Source: CAZJBS01 sp964544475 (GTDB taxonomy: Bacteria; CLD3; SB21). From it: 64,000 nucleotides of DNA. Within the stretch, counting starts at the first letter, position 1, and the number at the start of each line of letters is the position of its first letter. A program made the translations under genes and the position numbers. The notes under the pieces are model-generated. The model was not told the DNA's origin. It searched no databases and was given only the letters and a program-made list of their open reading frames with translations. Where the stretch lies: positions 62,001-126,000 of the forward strand of contig CAZJBS010000001.1 in NCBI GenBank assembly GCA_964544475.1, read 5' to 3'. Shown here piece by piece: positions 26,492-36,013 of this stretch.

Positions 26492-27873
26492 AAAGCAAGA
26501 TTGTTGGGATTGGTCAATGCGGATCTAGGGTAGTCCAAGATTTTCTAAGCGAAGTGTTTCCCCAAGTGCCAGATTCGAAAGCAGTCCGTTCAGTGGCTAA
26601 CATGTCTCAATTGACGAAGTGGTACAAGGAACAAATGGTCAAATTTCAAACTGCGACGCTTAGAGTCTTCTCAAATCTCCAAGTGTTCTTCAGTTCACTA
26701 AAGGTATCCGATCGACCAAGACTCTATGTGGTTGACGGTAATACAGATAATGCTGTCGTGAGGGGTATGGCCAATGTAGGACCGGAATTGAATAATCTGA
26801 TTTATTGCAGTTCGATACCGCTTCAGTTCAGGCATGGCGGCTGTAGCATCTCAATAATTGGCCAAGCACTTCTAAATGGAGCATATGATCATTCCGAATC
26901 GGTCGGGTACAAGAACTGCATAGGCTTATCAGACGAAGACTTAATCATGATTTGTGCTGCATCAAGCGGTGGCACAGGCGCCGGCGGAATCCTGTCAATG
27001 AACAGGCAGTTCTTTTCATTGAATTCTGGCAAGAATTTTGCACTGCTCAATGTTCTTATCATACCAGAATCGGATTCCCAAGACTATAAACATCGGTGGA
27101 ACTCGGGCCGTTGCATACGAGTTCTTAAGAAGGGGAATTACCAGCCAACAGGTACGATATTGGTGTCTAACGAATCGGAAACCATTGAAAGACAAGTGAT
27201 CATCAACAAGTTTGTTACGAACTTAATGATCAGGCTAATTAACTCAAAATACGCCGGGAACACGCCTGTGATCAGGTCGGAACTTGATATTGCGGATATG
27301 AAGACATTTTTCGCATCGGATATCGTCTTTTGTGGACTCGGAACCCTTGTGGAAGATGATGCCAGGAAGCCAAACGCAGACAAACTCATGGAACAAGTTT
27401 TCACCCGAAACAAGCAGCCGACAAGTGGTCTATCTGTTCCAATTGCTGATCGAGACCTTAGTTTATCAAGCTCAGTGCTTGTTCTCCTGGGGATTCCTCA
27501 GCAGACCAGACCAGACGTTTTGGTTGACTTTGAAGTCCACTGCAGAAATATCCTTACGTCGAAAATTGCCAATCTGGCAGACATACAAATGTATTCCTAT
27601 GGCTCAGTAAAGGACCTTGAACTGACTGTTTTCTTTGCATTCAATGATCCACTTGTGATCAGGCCAGTCCAGGACCTTGTTGACACCTATGAGAGATCAT
27701 TCAACCACGGCCCGGACAAGTTGAGACGTGAACACGATATCTATCAACGTGTAATCAACGGAGACATTAGCGACAGGTCTGTGAGGGCAATCTACGGGAC
27801 AATCGCCAAAGAAACGACTGCCGCAGTACCACTGAATGACATTGAAAGAATTATGAAGCAGAATGGAGTATAA
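26488..27873 (+). CDS. divergent FtsZ/tubulin-superfamily GTPase
   Basis: 461 residues. The N-terminal T1 loop is GIGQCGSRV (residues 7-15), closer to tubulin GQCGNQ than to FtsZ. The superfamily signature is SSGGTGAGG (159-167), equivalent to GGGTGTG. The T7 catalytic loop is ELDIADMKT (265-273), matching FtsZ NVDFADVKT and keeping both aspartates (D267, D270) needed to hydrolyse the neighbouring subunit's GTP. All three occur in the right order and spacing, so a polymerising GTPase is likely. No FtsZ C-terminal FtsA-binding tail is seen. It is coupled to a membrane protein upstream and followed by another. It is not the housekeeping FtsZ. Confidence 0.82.
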   Translation: MKSKIVGIGQCGSRVVQDFLSEVFPQVPDSKAVRSVANMSQLTKWYKEQMVKFQTATLRVFSNLQVFFSSLKVSDRPRLYVVDGNTDNAVVRGMANVGPELNNLIYCSSIPLQFRHGGCSISIIGQALLNGAYDHSESVGYKNCIGLSDEDLIMICAASSGGTGAGGILSMNRQFFSLNSGKNFALLNVLIIPESDSQDYKHRWNSGRCIRVLKKGNYQPTGTILVSNESETIERQVIINKFVTNLMIRLINSKYAGNTPVIRSELDIADMKTFFASDIVFCGLGTLVEDDARKPNADKLMEQVFTRNKQPTSGLSVPIADRDLSLSSSVLVLLGIPQQTRPDVLVDFEVHCRNILTSKIANLADIQMYSYGSVKDLELTVFFAFNDPLVIRPVQDLVDTYERSFNHGPDKLRREHDIYQRVINGDISDRSVRAIYGTIAKETTAAVPLNDIERIMKQNGV

Positions 27874-28109
27874 GAGTCGCTCCCTTAGAATCAAAAACAA
27901 TGTTCCCAACTGATTGGGCAAAGACTGTGATACGTCATACACGCGAAATTGTGGCAACGAGCCTCCCTTGTTCTGCCTCATGCAGAATCTGGAACTTCTG
28001 TGCGACCGAAACATAGTGCGTTGTTTGCCTCACGTTTCTTCTTTGAATTGATTTTCAATCTGCTCACCCATATTTGGCAGGGCAAGCCGTAAAAAAGGAG
28101 GTTATGGAG

Positions 28110-29144
28110 ATGAATGCTATATCAAATGACAATACACAGAACAGTGTACTGATGACGCGTAATGAAGTCGGCGCAACTGGCTTAGCCCTTGCTAGCTCGC
28201 TTATTATGTTGATTGTGCTGGGAATGGGTTTGATGATCGTGGGGTTTGTTGCTGAAATTCTGTCCTCGACTGTACAGCCTGAATTTAAGGAGATTAAGTG
28301 GCTTGAGAATGGTGGCGTGGTCAACAAAACAGTATTGGTTGTTTCTACATGGAGCGTCGCCCTTAAGGTTTTTAGTTCATTTTGCTATTCGTTGTCCATC
28401 GCTTTGGTCATCTCAATTGTCGTGACACACAGGCTTGAGGCCGATCGCATGAGCAAGAGAGAGAACCAACTGACCTCACTGCATGACCGAATTAACGAAA
28501 GTGTCTTTGAGTCACTTTTTAAGCGATTTGTACCTGATGAGATTTTCTCGGCCGTGAAGGAGCAAATCGTGACCAACAACTTTGTCCAGAAGAATGTGAG
28601 CTGGAAATTTGAATTCAGTGAATCAAATGGTAAAGTGAAATTAAAACAGACAATCAGCGGCGAATACCATAACCTAACGCATTCCCAATTTCAAACGCTG
28701 CCGTTCGCTGAAGTTGACAACAGTTATTCGAATGAGAAACTGCTGAAGTACACGTGTCTTCTAGATGGAATCGTCATTGGCAAGTATGACTGGAAGGAAC
28801 CTGAAAAGGGCATGACTGTCACGAATCTCTCGCCCAAGCATGAGAAACTTACTATAAAGATCGAGATTCCGCCGCGCAAACATGTGGATGTCCTTTCGAT
28901 TTGGGAAACAGAATTCGAAGCTATGCCTTTTCAGGATGCTAATTTTGCCCTTTATCCAATAATCAATGCTAGTCTTAATGTTACGATTCCAAAGGGGCAT
29001 GAATTTCATTTGTTTGAGAGCTACAGTAAGCAAATGACGTTGAGTCTGAAAGAAGATAATATGGAGGCATACACCATGAAAGGCGTCATCTTATCGGGTC
29101 AAGGATTTGTATATGGGCTCAAGAAGAAAGTCTCCACTCCTTGA
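28110..29144 (+). CDS. two-helix membrane protein downstream of the tubulin-like gene
   Basis: 344 residues from ATG 28110 (GGAGG eight bases upstream; ATG 28104 is too close). Two membrane segments (about 24-50 and 76-106) are followed by a basic, possibly coiled stretch (HRLEADRMSKREN) and a 230-residue soluble beta-rich domain (WKFEFSESNGKVKLKQTISG, FEAMPFQDANFALYP). No family recognised. It follows the tubulin-like gene on the same strand after 236 bases without a gene and shares its A+T-rich composition, so it is probably part of the same system. Confidence 0.62.
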   Translation: MNAISNDNTQNSVLMTRNEVGATGLALASSLIMLIVLGMGLMIVGFVAEILSSTVQPEFKEIKWLENGGVVNKTVLVVSTWSVALKVFSSFCYSLSIALVISIVVTHRLEADRMSKRENQLTSLHDRINESVFESLFKRFVPDEIFSAVKEQIVTNNFVQKNVSWKFEFSESNGKVKLKQTISGEYHNLTHSQFQTLPFAEVDNSYSNEKLLKYTCLLDGIVIGKYDWKEPEKGMTVTNLSPKHEKLTIKIEIPPRKHVDVLSIWETEFEAMPFQDANFALYPIINASLNVTIPKGHEFHLFESYSKQMTLSLKEDNMEAYTMKGVILSGQGFVYGLKKKVSTP

Positions 29145-29254
29145 AAAAGACATGTCCTGCCTTGGCTCCCCTTTTCCCCCTTGCCTCTCATGAGTCATGG
29201 GCGTAAATTGGCTTGAGTCTATCCAATCTCTTTCAGCGAGCGACACCTGACCCT

Positions 29255-31933
29255 ATGCCCAAACGAAAAACCTCTCCGGCTTCGAAGAAGAAGCCCATCG
29301 AGCAGTACGAACACAAGGACAAACAGCGGGTGAATAACCCGCCCGTGGGCCTCGTGACGCCGGATACCGATCCGGATGTGAAACAGGGCCAACCGAAGAA
29401 AACCTACCAGTACGATCCGCATCTCGATCCGCAACTCGTCTGGGCGGGAAAAGCCGAACACACGTCCTTCGAGATTCCGACCGTGTCGCTGCATGTGCAT
29501 GAACGCATCGACCCGCGGTCGATCGTCGAAGCGGTGCGCAATAAGAACGGGAACAACTACGAACAGATGTCCCTTTTCAGCAGCAAGGACGAAAATCCGC
29601 CTCTGCGTGACGCCATCGATTTCTACAAACACCGGCACAACTGGTCCAACCGCCTCATCGCGGGCGACAGCCTGCTGGTCATGAATTCCCTCCTCGAAAA
29701 AGAAGGCCTCGGCGGCCAGGTGCAGATGATCTACATCGACCCGCCGTACGGCATCAAATACGGTTCCAACTTCCAGCCCTTCGTGAATAAGCGCGATGTC
29801 AAAGACGGCAAGGACGAAGACCTCACCGCGGAACCCGAAATGATCAAGGCCTTCCGGGACACGTGGGAACTCGGCATACATTCGTATCTCACATACCTGA
29901 GAGACCGCCTTCTGCTGGCGCGTGAACTCCTCACCGAGAGCGGTAGCGTATTCGTGCAGATCAGCGATGAGAATGTGCATCATGTGCGGGAGTTGATGGA
30001 TGACATATTCAAGGCTGATAATTTCTGTGCAATGATAAAGTTCCAGAAAACGGGAAGTCTAGCCAGCACATTAGTGGCAAGTACAACTGATTATCTTGTT
30101 TGGTACGCCAAGGAAAAAAAGGCAGTGAAATACCGATCACTATATCAGAATCGGCAAGGCGGAGACCCGGCGCTTGACAGGTACGACTACATTGAGCTTC
30201 CAGACGGGACAATACGCCGACTGACCAGTGACGAGATATCTGCAGAAATAGATTTGCCGAAAGGAAAGAGGCTTCGATTCACAACGCTGATGTCAGACGG
30301 CGAAAATCTCTCAACAGATCAGGTTTTCAACTTTAACGGGGAAGATTTTAGGCCAAGGCATGGCAAACATTGGAAGACGTCTGTCGAAAACTTGGGCACG
30401 TTGAACAAAAGGGGAAGAATTGTGCAGCTTGGTACTTCTTTGTGGTACAAGAGGTATCTTGATGATTTTCCCGTGATTCCGCTTGGTGATAGATGGGAGA
30501 GTCTTCAGATTGGAGTCGAACTATCATATGTTGTCCAAACTGCACCTCAGGTCGTCCAACGTTGCCTCCTCATGACGACCGACCCAGGCGATTTGGTTCT
30601 CGATCCGACGTGCGGGAGCGGGACGACGGCGTATGTGGCGGAGCAGTGGGGACGGCGGTGGATCACGTGCGATACGTCGCGAGTTGCTGTCGCACTTGCG
30701 AAGCAGAGGCTTATGACGTCGGTGTTCGATTATTTCGAATTGGCCCACCCGCAGGAAGGCGTGGGCAGCGGATTCAGATACAAGACCGTTCCTCACATCA
30801 CGCTCAAGTCCATCGCGAATAACGAGCCGCCCGGGCAGGAGACGCTCTACGATCAGCCGTTCACAGATAATTCCCGTGCGCGTGTGACGGGACCGTTTAC
30901 GGTCGAGGCGGTGCCGGCGCCGGTGGTGAGACCCCTCCCGGTCCCTCCCCTTGAAGGGGAGGGCCAGGGTGGGGTTCTCCACGGGGAAGGGGGAGGTTCG
31001 GGTATCGAAGTCGCCCGCTCGGGCGAGACCCTGCGTCAGCGCGAGTGGCGCGACGAGTTGCTCAAGTCCGGCATTCGCGCCAAGAACGGGCAATACATTC
31101 TCTTTTCCCGCGTGGAGCCGATGGCCGGCACGCGGTGGATTCATGCCGAAGGCGAGACGAAACCCAATTCCAAGGGCGCCGACGTGGTGCGTGAAACCTC
31201 TCCGTCCTACAAGGGCGAAAAAGAGGGGGTTCGTGTCGTCCTCTCTTTCGGCCCCGAACATGGCCCGCTGGAACAGCGTCAGGTCGAGCTTGCGTGGGAG
31301 GAAGCGCATTCGCTCAAGCCCCGGCCCGATCTTTTGGTTTTTGCCGCCTTCCAGTTCGATCCCGAAGCCGCCAAGGACATCGACGAAACCGATCCCAAAA
31401 AGGCCGGGATGGTATTCCTCAAAGTCCAGATGAATGCCGACCTTTTGACCGACGATCTGAAGAAGAAGCGCACGAGCAGTGAGAGTTTTTGGCTTATAGG
31501 ACAACCCGACGTTCGTCTGAAGAAGGTAACCTCGCGCACCCTGAGCGCAGTCGAAGGGCGCGCGAAGAAAACCACAAAGGAGGAGTCGTCTCAAACGATG
31601 TACCAGGTCGAAGTGCTTGGCTTCGATTATTACAACACCAAGACCGGCACCATCGATTCCGGCGGCAATGAACGGATTGCCATGTGGCTGCTCGATACCG
31701 ACTACGACGGGCGAAGTTTGTTCCCGCGCCAGGTCTTCTTCCCCATGGCCGGCGAGAACGAAGGCTGGGCGCGTCTGGCCAGGAATCTGAAAGCAGAGAT
31801 CGACGAAGACTTGATCGAAGCCTACCGTGGTACGGTTTCACTGCCCTTCGAGCCGGGCAAGCACAAACGGATTGCGCTCAAGATCGTGGATGACAGAGGA
31901 ATAGAGAGTTTGAAAGTGATGGAGGTGGGGTGA
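29255..31933 (+). CDS. type III-like DNA methyltransferase (Mod), N6-adenine
   Basis: Beta-class N6-adenine methyltransferase of a type III-like restriction system. Catalytic motif DPPYG is at 162-166 and the SAM motif DPTCGSGTT at about 450-458, with the recognition domain between. At 892 residues it is longer than usual Mod proteins, with an extra C-terminal region of about 350 residues. Two palindromic repeats are translated in frame: a Pro/Gly-rich stretch from 30943 and a second at 31533-31563. ATG 29255 is preferred to TTG 29213. Its stop overlaps the next gene in TGATG. The Res partner lies 5.8 kb downstream. Confidence 0.87.
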   Translation: MPKRKTSPASKKKPIEQYEHKDKQRVNNPPVGLVTPDTDPDVKQGQPKKTYQYDPHLDPQLVWAGKAEHTSFEIPTVSLHVHERIDPRSIVEAVRNKNGNNYEQMSLFSSKDENPPLRDAIDFYKHRHNWSNRLIAGDSLLVMNSLLEKEGLGGQVQMIYIDPPYGIKYGSNFQPFVNKRDVKDGKDEDLTAEPEMIKAFRDTWELGIHSYLTYLRDRLLLARELLTESGSVFVQISDENVHHVRELMDDIFKADNFCAMIKFQKTGSLASTLVASTTDYLVWYAKEKKAVKYRSLYQNRQGGDPALDRYDYIELPDGTIRRLTSDEISAEIDLPKGKRLRFTTLMSDGENLSTDQVFNFNGEDFRPRHGKHWKTSVENLGTLNKRGRIVQLGTSLWYKRYLDDFPVIPLGDRWESLQIGVELSYVVQTAPQVVQRCLLMTTDPGDLVLDPTCGSGTTAYVAEQWGRRWITCDTSRVAVALAKQRLMTSVFDYFELAHPQEGVGSGFRYKTVPHITLKSIANNEPPGQETLYDQPFTDNSRARVTGPFTVEAVPAPVVRPLPVPPLEGEGQGGVLHGEGGGSGIEVARSGETLRQREWRDELLKSGIRAKNGQYILFSRVEPMAGTRWIHAEGETKPNSKGADVVRETSPSYKGEKEGVRVVLSFGPEHGPLEQRQVELAWEEAHSLKPRPDLLVFAAFQFDPEAAKDIDETDPKKAGMVFLKVQMNADLLTDDLKKKRTSSESFWLIGQPDVRLKKVTSRTLSAVEGRAKKTTKEESSQTMYQVEVLGFDYYNTKTGTIDSGGNERIAMWLLDTDYDGRSLFPRQVFFPMAGENEGWARLARNLKAEIDEDLIEAYRGTVSLPFEPGKHKRIALKIVDDRGIESLKVMEVG

Positions 31934-33939
31934 TGATGGAAAAGACGTTGGATATAAGGGTCGAAAAAGATCACCTGTTATCGTTGACAAAGGCGAGCGC
32001 AAAGACAGCGATTGCAGAGCTCATATGGAATAGCCTAGATGCAGATGCGAAATCGATTGATGTAATCATGTTGCGGAATCCGTTGGGCATCGAATCCATT
32101 GAAGTCAAAGACGATGGGCATGGCATTGACCTCGCTGATGCCGAGCATATTTTTGGGACCCTTGGGGGTTCTATTAAAAAGGACAAACATTACAGTCCCT
32201 TGAATCGTGCTTATCATGGAAAAGAAGGTAAAGGGCGCTTTAAGGCAATGGCGATTGGAAGTTTAGTATCTTTTATTAGTGCGTATAGAGCCTCAAGTGC
32301 CTTGAAATCGTTTAAAGTCACATGGGACGAGAGCAATCTGAATCATCCTACAATGCATGAAATATCATCAAATGGACTGTCCCATCCAGGTTTGACGGTA
32401 CGAATTGAAAACATAAAGCAAGATCGTGTCGGCGACCTATCCTCGGATAATTGTCGTCATGAACTGGAGGTTGAATTTGCGGTCTACTACTTGGCTTATA
32501 ATGACTTCAGCATCTGTTTTGACGGATGGGATTTAGACTTCGAGCATCTAATTAAAGCGTCAAAATCTCATCAACTTCGCACCAGTTCTGATGTTGAATA
32601 TGAAGTTCGGATTGTTGAATGGACAATTAACATAGAACGCAGACTGCACTTGTGTGGAAATCAAGGAGTAACATTCTTGACTGATAGGCTGGGCATTCGC
32701 GCAGGTGAGTACCCGATATCTGTTTATGTTATGTCTTCTTACGTTGAATCGCTCCATCGGGAAGTACGGCTCACGTTGGCAGAAATGGATCCAACATTAG
32801 CAGAAATGCTTGACACAGCCAAACAGTGGGCCAAAGACTATATCCGGACAAGAATGCATGAATCAGCATTTGATTACATCGAAGGATTAAAGAGAGAGAA
32901 TCTGTACCCGTATAAAGAGCCATCATCAAATGTAGTCGAGGAAGCTGAAAGACAGGTCTTCGACATTGTCGCCCTTCATATCAACGAGTACCTACCAAAT
33001 TTTACTGAACAAGACAGTGCGAATAAGAAATTTACTTTTGCATTGGTCAAAGAAGCGTTGGAAAATGATACCAGCGGGCTACAGAAAATTCTTACGGAAG
33101 TTGTGACCCTGCCAAAAAAGAAAGTTGAGGAGCTGAACGAAATCCTAGAAAAGACCACTCTTACAACGATAATAGACATATTTAAGGAAATTACTGAGCG
33201 GTTAACTACAATTAATGAGCTCAGGCTCCTGCTGTTTGACGACAGGTTCAAAAAAAGTGTTCTGGAGCGAAGGCATCTGCACAAAATTGTGAGAGAAGAA
33301 ACTTGGATATTTGGCGATGATTATACTTACGGGGCTGATGATGTCAACTTGAAAAACGTCCTTAAGACTTACCTAGGTGACCTTGGGAGGGCTGAATTTG
33401 AAGATATAATGAACAAGGAAGCGGATGGCAAATTGGATGATATTCCCGATATTTGTTTATGGAAGCAATACAACAAGGGTTCTGCCGGTTATTATCGAAA
33501 CCTCATCATAGAGCTAAAGCGACCAAGCAAGACAATTGGCACGAAAGAAATCGAACAGATCAAGAAGTATGCAAGGGCTGTTTCTGCGGATAGTAGATTT
33601 CCGAAAGAAAAGACGGACTGGGTATTTATCCTGCTCGTGACGGAAATTAACGCGGAAGGCGATTTTGATTGCAAGCAAAAAAATCGCAAGTACGGTCACG
33701 TGCATGAAGATGAACACATAAATGTGTATGTCCTTAAATGGGGTGATGTCCTAAATGAGGCAGAATCTCGGCATCAATATTTGAAAGATAAGATCAATTC
33801 AAACATGAATGAAGGCGAAGAAGGTATTGTACTTTTACGCAAGAAATATGCGAAGTTTCTACCAAAGTCCATTGTTGACGACGAAAATAATCAAACAACG
33901 GATTCAACCTTGCCGAATTTTCTGGGTGAGGCGGATTGA
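31933..33939 (+). CDS. GHKL ATPase fused to PD-(D/E)XK-type nuclease
   Basis: 668 residues. The N-terminal HSP90/MutL/MORC-type ATPase has an N-box with E29, N33 and D36 (ELIWNSLDADA), G1 DDGHGID (60-66) and G2 GKEGKG (96-101). The C-terminal domain has an acidic IPDIC segment (about 503-507) and IIELKRP with E527 and K529, the pattern of a PD-(D/E)XK nuclease. An ATP-gated nuclease acting in phage defence is inferred. It is coupled to mod by TGATG and is more A+T-rich than mod, so it was probably captured into the locus. Confidence 0.72.
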   Translation: MMEKTLDIRVEKDHLLSLTKASAKTAIAELIWNSLDADAKSIDVIMLRNPLGIESIEVKDDGHGIDLADAEHIFGTLGGSIKKDKHYSPLNRAYHGKEGKGRFKAMAIGSLVSFISAYRASSALKSFKVTWDESNLNHPTMHEISSNGLSHPGLTVRIENIKQDRVGDLSSDNCRHELEVEFAVYYLAYNDFSICFDGWDLDFEHLIKASKSHQLRTSSDVEYEVRIVEWTINIERRLHLCGNQGVTFLTDRLGIRAGEYPISVYVMSSYVESLHREVRLTLAEMDPTLAEMLDTAKQWAKDYIRTRMHESAFDYIEGLKRENLYPYKEPSSNVVEEAERQVFDIVALHINEYLPNFTEQDSANKKFTFALVKEALENDTSGLQKILTEVVTLPKKKVEELNEILEKTTLTTIIDIFKEITERLTTINELRLLLFDDRFKKSVLERRHLHKIVREETWIFGDDYTYGADDVNLKNVLKTYLGDLGRAEFEDIMNKEADGKLDDIPDICLWKQYNKGSAGYYRNLIIELKRPSKTIGTKEIEQIKKYARAVSADSRFPKEKTDWVFILLVTEINAEGDFDCKQKNRKYGHVHEDEHINVYVLKWGDVLNEAESRHQYLKDKINSNMNEGEEGIVLLRKKYAKFLPKSIVDDENNQTTDSTLPNFLGEAD

Positions 33940-33964
33940 TTTATTCTGAAAGAATCAGAATCTG

Positions 33965-34336
33965 ATGCGAGTTTTGTTGTCCATTAAGCCTGAATTCGCC
34001 GAGAAAATATTCTCCGGCGAAAAAGAATTTGAATTCAGACGTGCTATCTTCAAGAAATCGGAAGTGCGGACTGTAGTTGTTTATGCCTCCTCACCCGTAC
34101 AAAAGGTCATCGGCGAGTTTGAGATCGATTACATCATTCGAGACAACGTCAGGTCGCTTTGGACGAAGACACAATTAGTGTCGGGCATATCCAGAGAGTA
34201 TTTCTATGAGTATTTCGGAGACAAAGAAGTCGGCTTCGCGATAAGGATCAAGAAAGCAAGAAGGTATGATGTTCCGCTTTGCCTCAAGAAGGATTTTGGA
34301 TTGGTTCCGCCGCAATCTTATGTCTATTTACAATAA
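33965..34336 (+). CDS. ASCH-domain protein
   Basis: 123 residues with the ASCH (PUA-like) fold: LLSIKPEFAEKIFSGEKEFEFRR split over residues 4-26, then VVVYASSPVQKVIGEFEI. The family binds or modifies RNA or nucleotides and is often found beside restriction and toxin genes. It starts 26 bases after the GHKL-nuclease stop and shares its A+T-rich composition. It may be an RNA-binding or ligand-sensing accessory of the island. Confidence 0.75.
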   Translation: MRVLLSIKPEFAEKIFSGEKEFEFRRAIFKKSEVRTVVVYASSPVQKVIGEFEIDYIIRDNVRSLWTKTQLVSGISREYFYEYFGDKEVGFAIRIKKARRYDVPLCLKKDFGLVPPQSYVYLQ

Positions 34337-34344
34337 AAAGACGA

Positions 34345-34395
34345 CCGCCCTGACTATCTTTCGAAGAGCCCCATGGGCTCTTATCATCAGGGCGG
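34345..34395. repeat. nested palindrome after the ASCH gene
   Basis: Outer stem CCGCCCTGA (34345-34353) with TCAGGGCGG (34387-34395); inner stem AAGAGCCC/GGGCTCTT (34364-34382). No T-run follows, so it is not a standard terminator. It could be a recombination or transposon-end structure at the border of the first inserted block. Confidence 0.55.
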
Positions 34396-34526
34396 AACCT
34401 TTGTAAAATTTGAAAAGCCAGAGGTGATCACCAAAGGCTCCACTTCATAATACGCAATCAGTTGCATATTGTCAATGGCGCTCAATAAAGTCTCTGACAA
34501 ATCATCTGAAGGCACGTCGCAATAAG

Positions 34527-34703
34527 ATGCAAAACATCAACAAACTCATCATCAATTCCCCCTACGTTGAGCCGACGTTGTATTGGTGCTATGACGGCAA
34601 GACGCGGTCCTTCAGCCTGAAGGAAGGCCGTTGGCCGGTGGGATATGATTCGCCTATTGTAATAACTTGTAATAAAAATTTGTATTACACGATATTCGTA
34701 TGA
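34527..34703 (+). pseudogene. 5'-end fragment of res, copy A
   Basis: A 58-codon frame whose first about 40 codons repeat the start of the res gene (MQNINKLIINSPYVEP, then YDGKTRSFSLKEGR), diverging after about 34647. Its stop TGA overlaps the ATG of the AAA+ gene in ATGA (34700-34703), so it could act as a leader that couples translation. It is too short for any restriction function. The 34396-34526 stretch before it holds nothing recognised. Confidence 0.8.
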
Positions 34704-36013
34704 CCACGGAACTGGTTCAGGACATCTGGGCAAGATATGGCTTCAAAGGAAATCCCTTCGATACGGCGGCCTTGTCGGCTTCCGCAGGGGTTCTTCTGCC
34801 TGTCAGCAAGGCAATCGTCGGGAGGGATATGGAATCCAGCGAATCTAAAATGCTCCTGAGCATCGTTCGAAGTTCCGGCGGGGCGCGAACCGTCGTTGAG
34901 GGCGACGTTGGGGTCGGAAAAACGACTTTCGTGAACTATCACCGATATCTCTGGGAAGTAGAAGCCGAAGACAAACTGCTCACACCATCCACAGAAATCA
35001 GTATCTCGGAGAACCAGACTGTCTCAATTTTTGTCAGCAACATTGTGGGTGCCGTCCTCTCCAAGATCGTATTGCTGAAGGGTGAAAAACATGTCCACGA
35101 TCGTCCACTGCTTCATGAACTATTTTTGTTGAATCGCGTTTTTACTCATCGGTCGTTGGATATTCAGGCGAGCCTGTTTGGTTTCGGAGCCGGCGTTGGG
35201 CGTTCATCTGAAGCATCCGTTCCGGAACCGTCCGAGGTCCAGCTGATAACTTACCTTAAGGCCCTCGTCGAAGAAGTCAAGAAACTTGGTTTCAAGGGGA
35301 TATTCCTCCATCTGGACAATATGGAGCTGGCCAGCTTGCGCAATCCCGAGGCAACCAGGACATTGTTCAATCGCCTACGGGACGTTCTTCAGATCCCCGA
35401 CATTTATTATGTCTTTGTGGGTCCTCGAGGTTTCTTCAATGACATCATAAATCCCAATGAACGCGTTCGCAGTGTCTTCTCAGGATTTCCGGTGTGCCTT
35501 ATGCCGCTGACCAAGGAGCAGGTCGTCAGCGCTCTGGAAAAGAGGTATGAAATACTATCAGAAGCCCGAGGAAGGTTTATTCGCCCTGTTGACAACACGC
35601 TCGTTGATTACTTGTACGACCTGTACGACGGCAAGATGCGGTTCATCCTGGACGCGATCTCCAGTGTCGTGGTCAATCTGCCGCTTATCGGGGCAGAAAC
35701 GCTGGATTTCGCATCAGCAAAGGGATTTCTTGCCGAACTGGTGATTGGAAAACTGAAGCAGGAATTGACAGGCAAAGAGTGGGACGTGTTAAGGGCTGTG
35801 GTCAACCTTGGCACATTCACCAACGCAGACGTTTCCCGCAAGTTGAAGCAACACCGTCAGAATGTGAGCAAGTATTTCAACACGCTGTTGGACAAGCGCA
35901 TTATTTACCCCCACCATCGCGATGGAAGACAAATATATTACTGCGCCAGTGAGGATGTAAGAATCATTCGCGACGTGCCCAACAGGGTTCTGAAAAGCCT
36001 TCTTGGCAAATGA
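34700..36013 (+). CDS. AAA+ ATPase with C-terminal winged helix (Orc/Cdc6-like layout)
   Basis: 437 residues. Walker A is GDVGVGKT (68-75) and Walker B is IFLHLDNMEL (about 201-210). A C-terminal winged-helix domain follows (about 350-420: LTGKEWDVLRAVVN, TNADVSRKLKQHRQNVSKY, a MarR-type turn). The opening YGFKGNPFDTAA resembles ExeA/Orc-like ATPases. It probably binds DNA and switches with ATP. It is bounded by two res-start repeats and joined to each by an ATGA overlap, marking it as an inserted module of the restriction island. Confidence 0.75.
   Translation: MTTELVQDIWARYGFKGNPFDTAALSASAGVLLPVSKAIVGRDMESSESKMLLSIVRSSGGARTVVEGDVGVGKTTFVNYHRYLWEVEAEDKLLTPSTEISISENQTVSIFVSNIVGAVLSKIVLLKGEKHVHDRPLLHELFLLNRVFTHRSLDIQASLFGFGAGVGRSSEASVPEPSEVQLITYLKALVEEVKKLGFKGIFLHLDNMELASLRNPEATRTLFNRLRDVLQIPDIYYVFVGPRGFFNDIINPNERVRSVFSGFPVCLMPLTKEQVVSALEKRYEILSEARGRFIRPVDNTLVDYLYDLYDGKMRFILDAISSVVVNLPLIGAETLDFASAKGFLAELVIGKLKQELTGKEWDVLRAVVNLGTFTNADVSRKLKQHRQNVSKYFNTLLDKRIIYPHHRDGRQIYYCASEDVRIIRDVPNRVLKSLLGK

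Noticed and set aside
26488..27873. The tubulin-like gene as the organism's division FtsZ
   Set aside because: The T1 loop is tubulin-like, the C-terminal FtsA/ZipA-binding peptide is missing, and neighbours are not division genes.
34345..34395. Nested palindrome as a Rho-independent terminator
   Set aside because: The stem is interrupted by an inner hairpin and no T-run follows.
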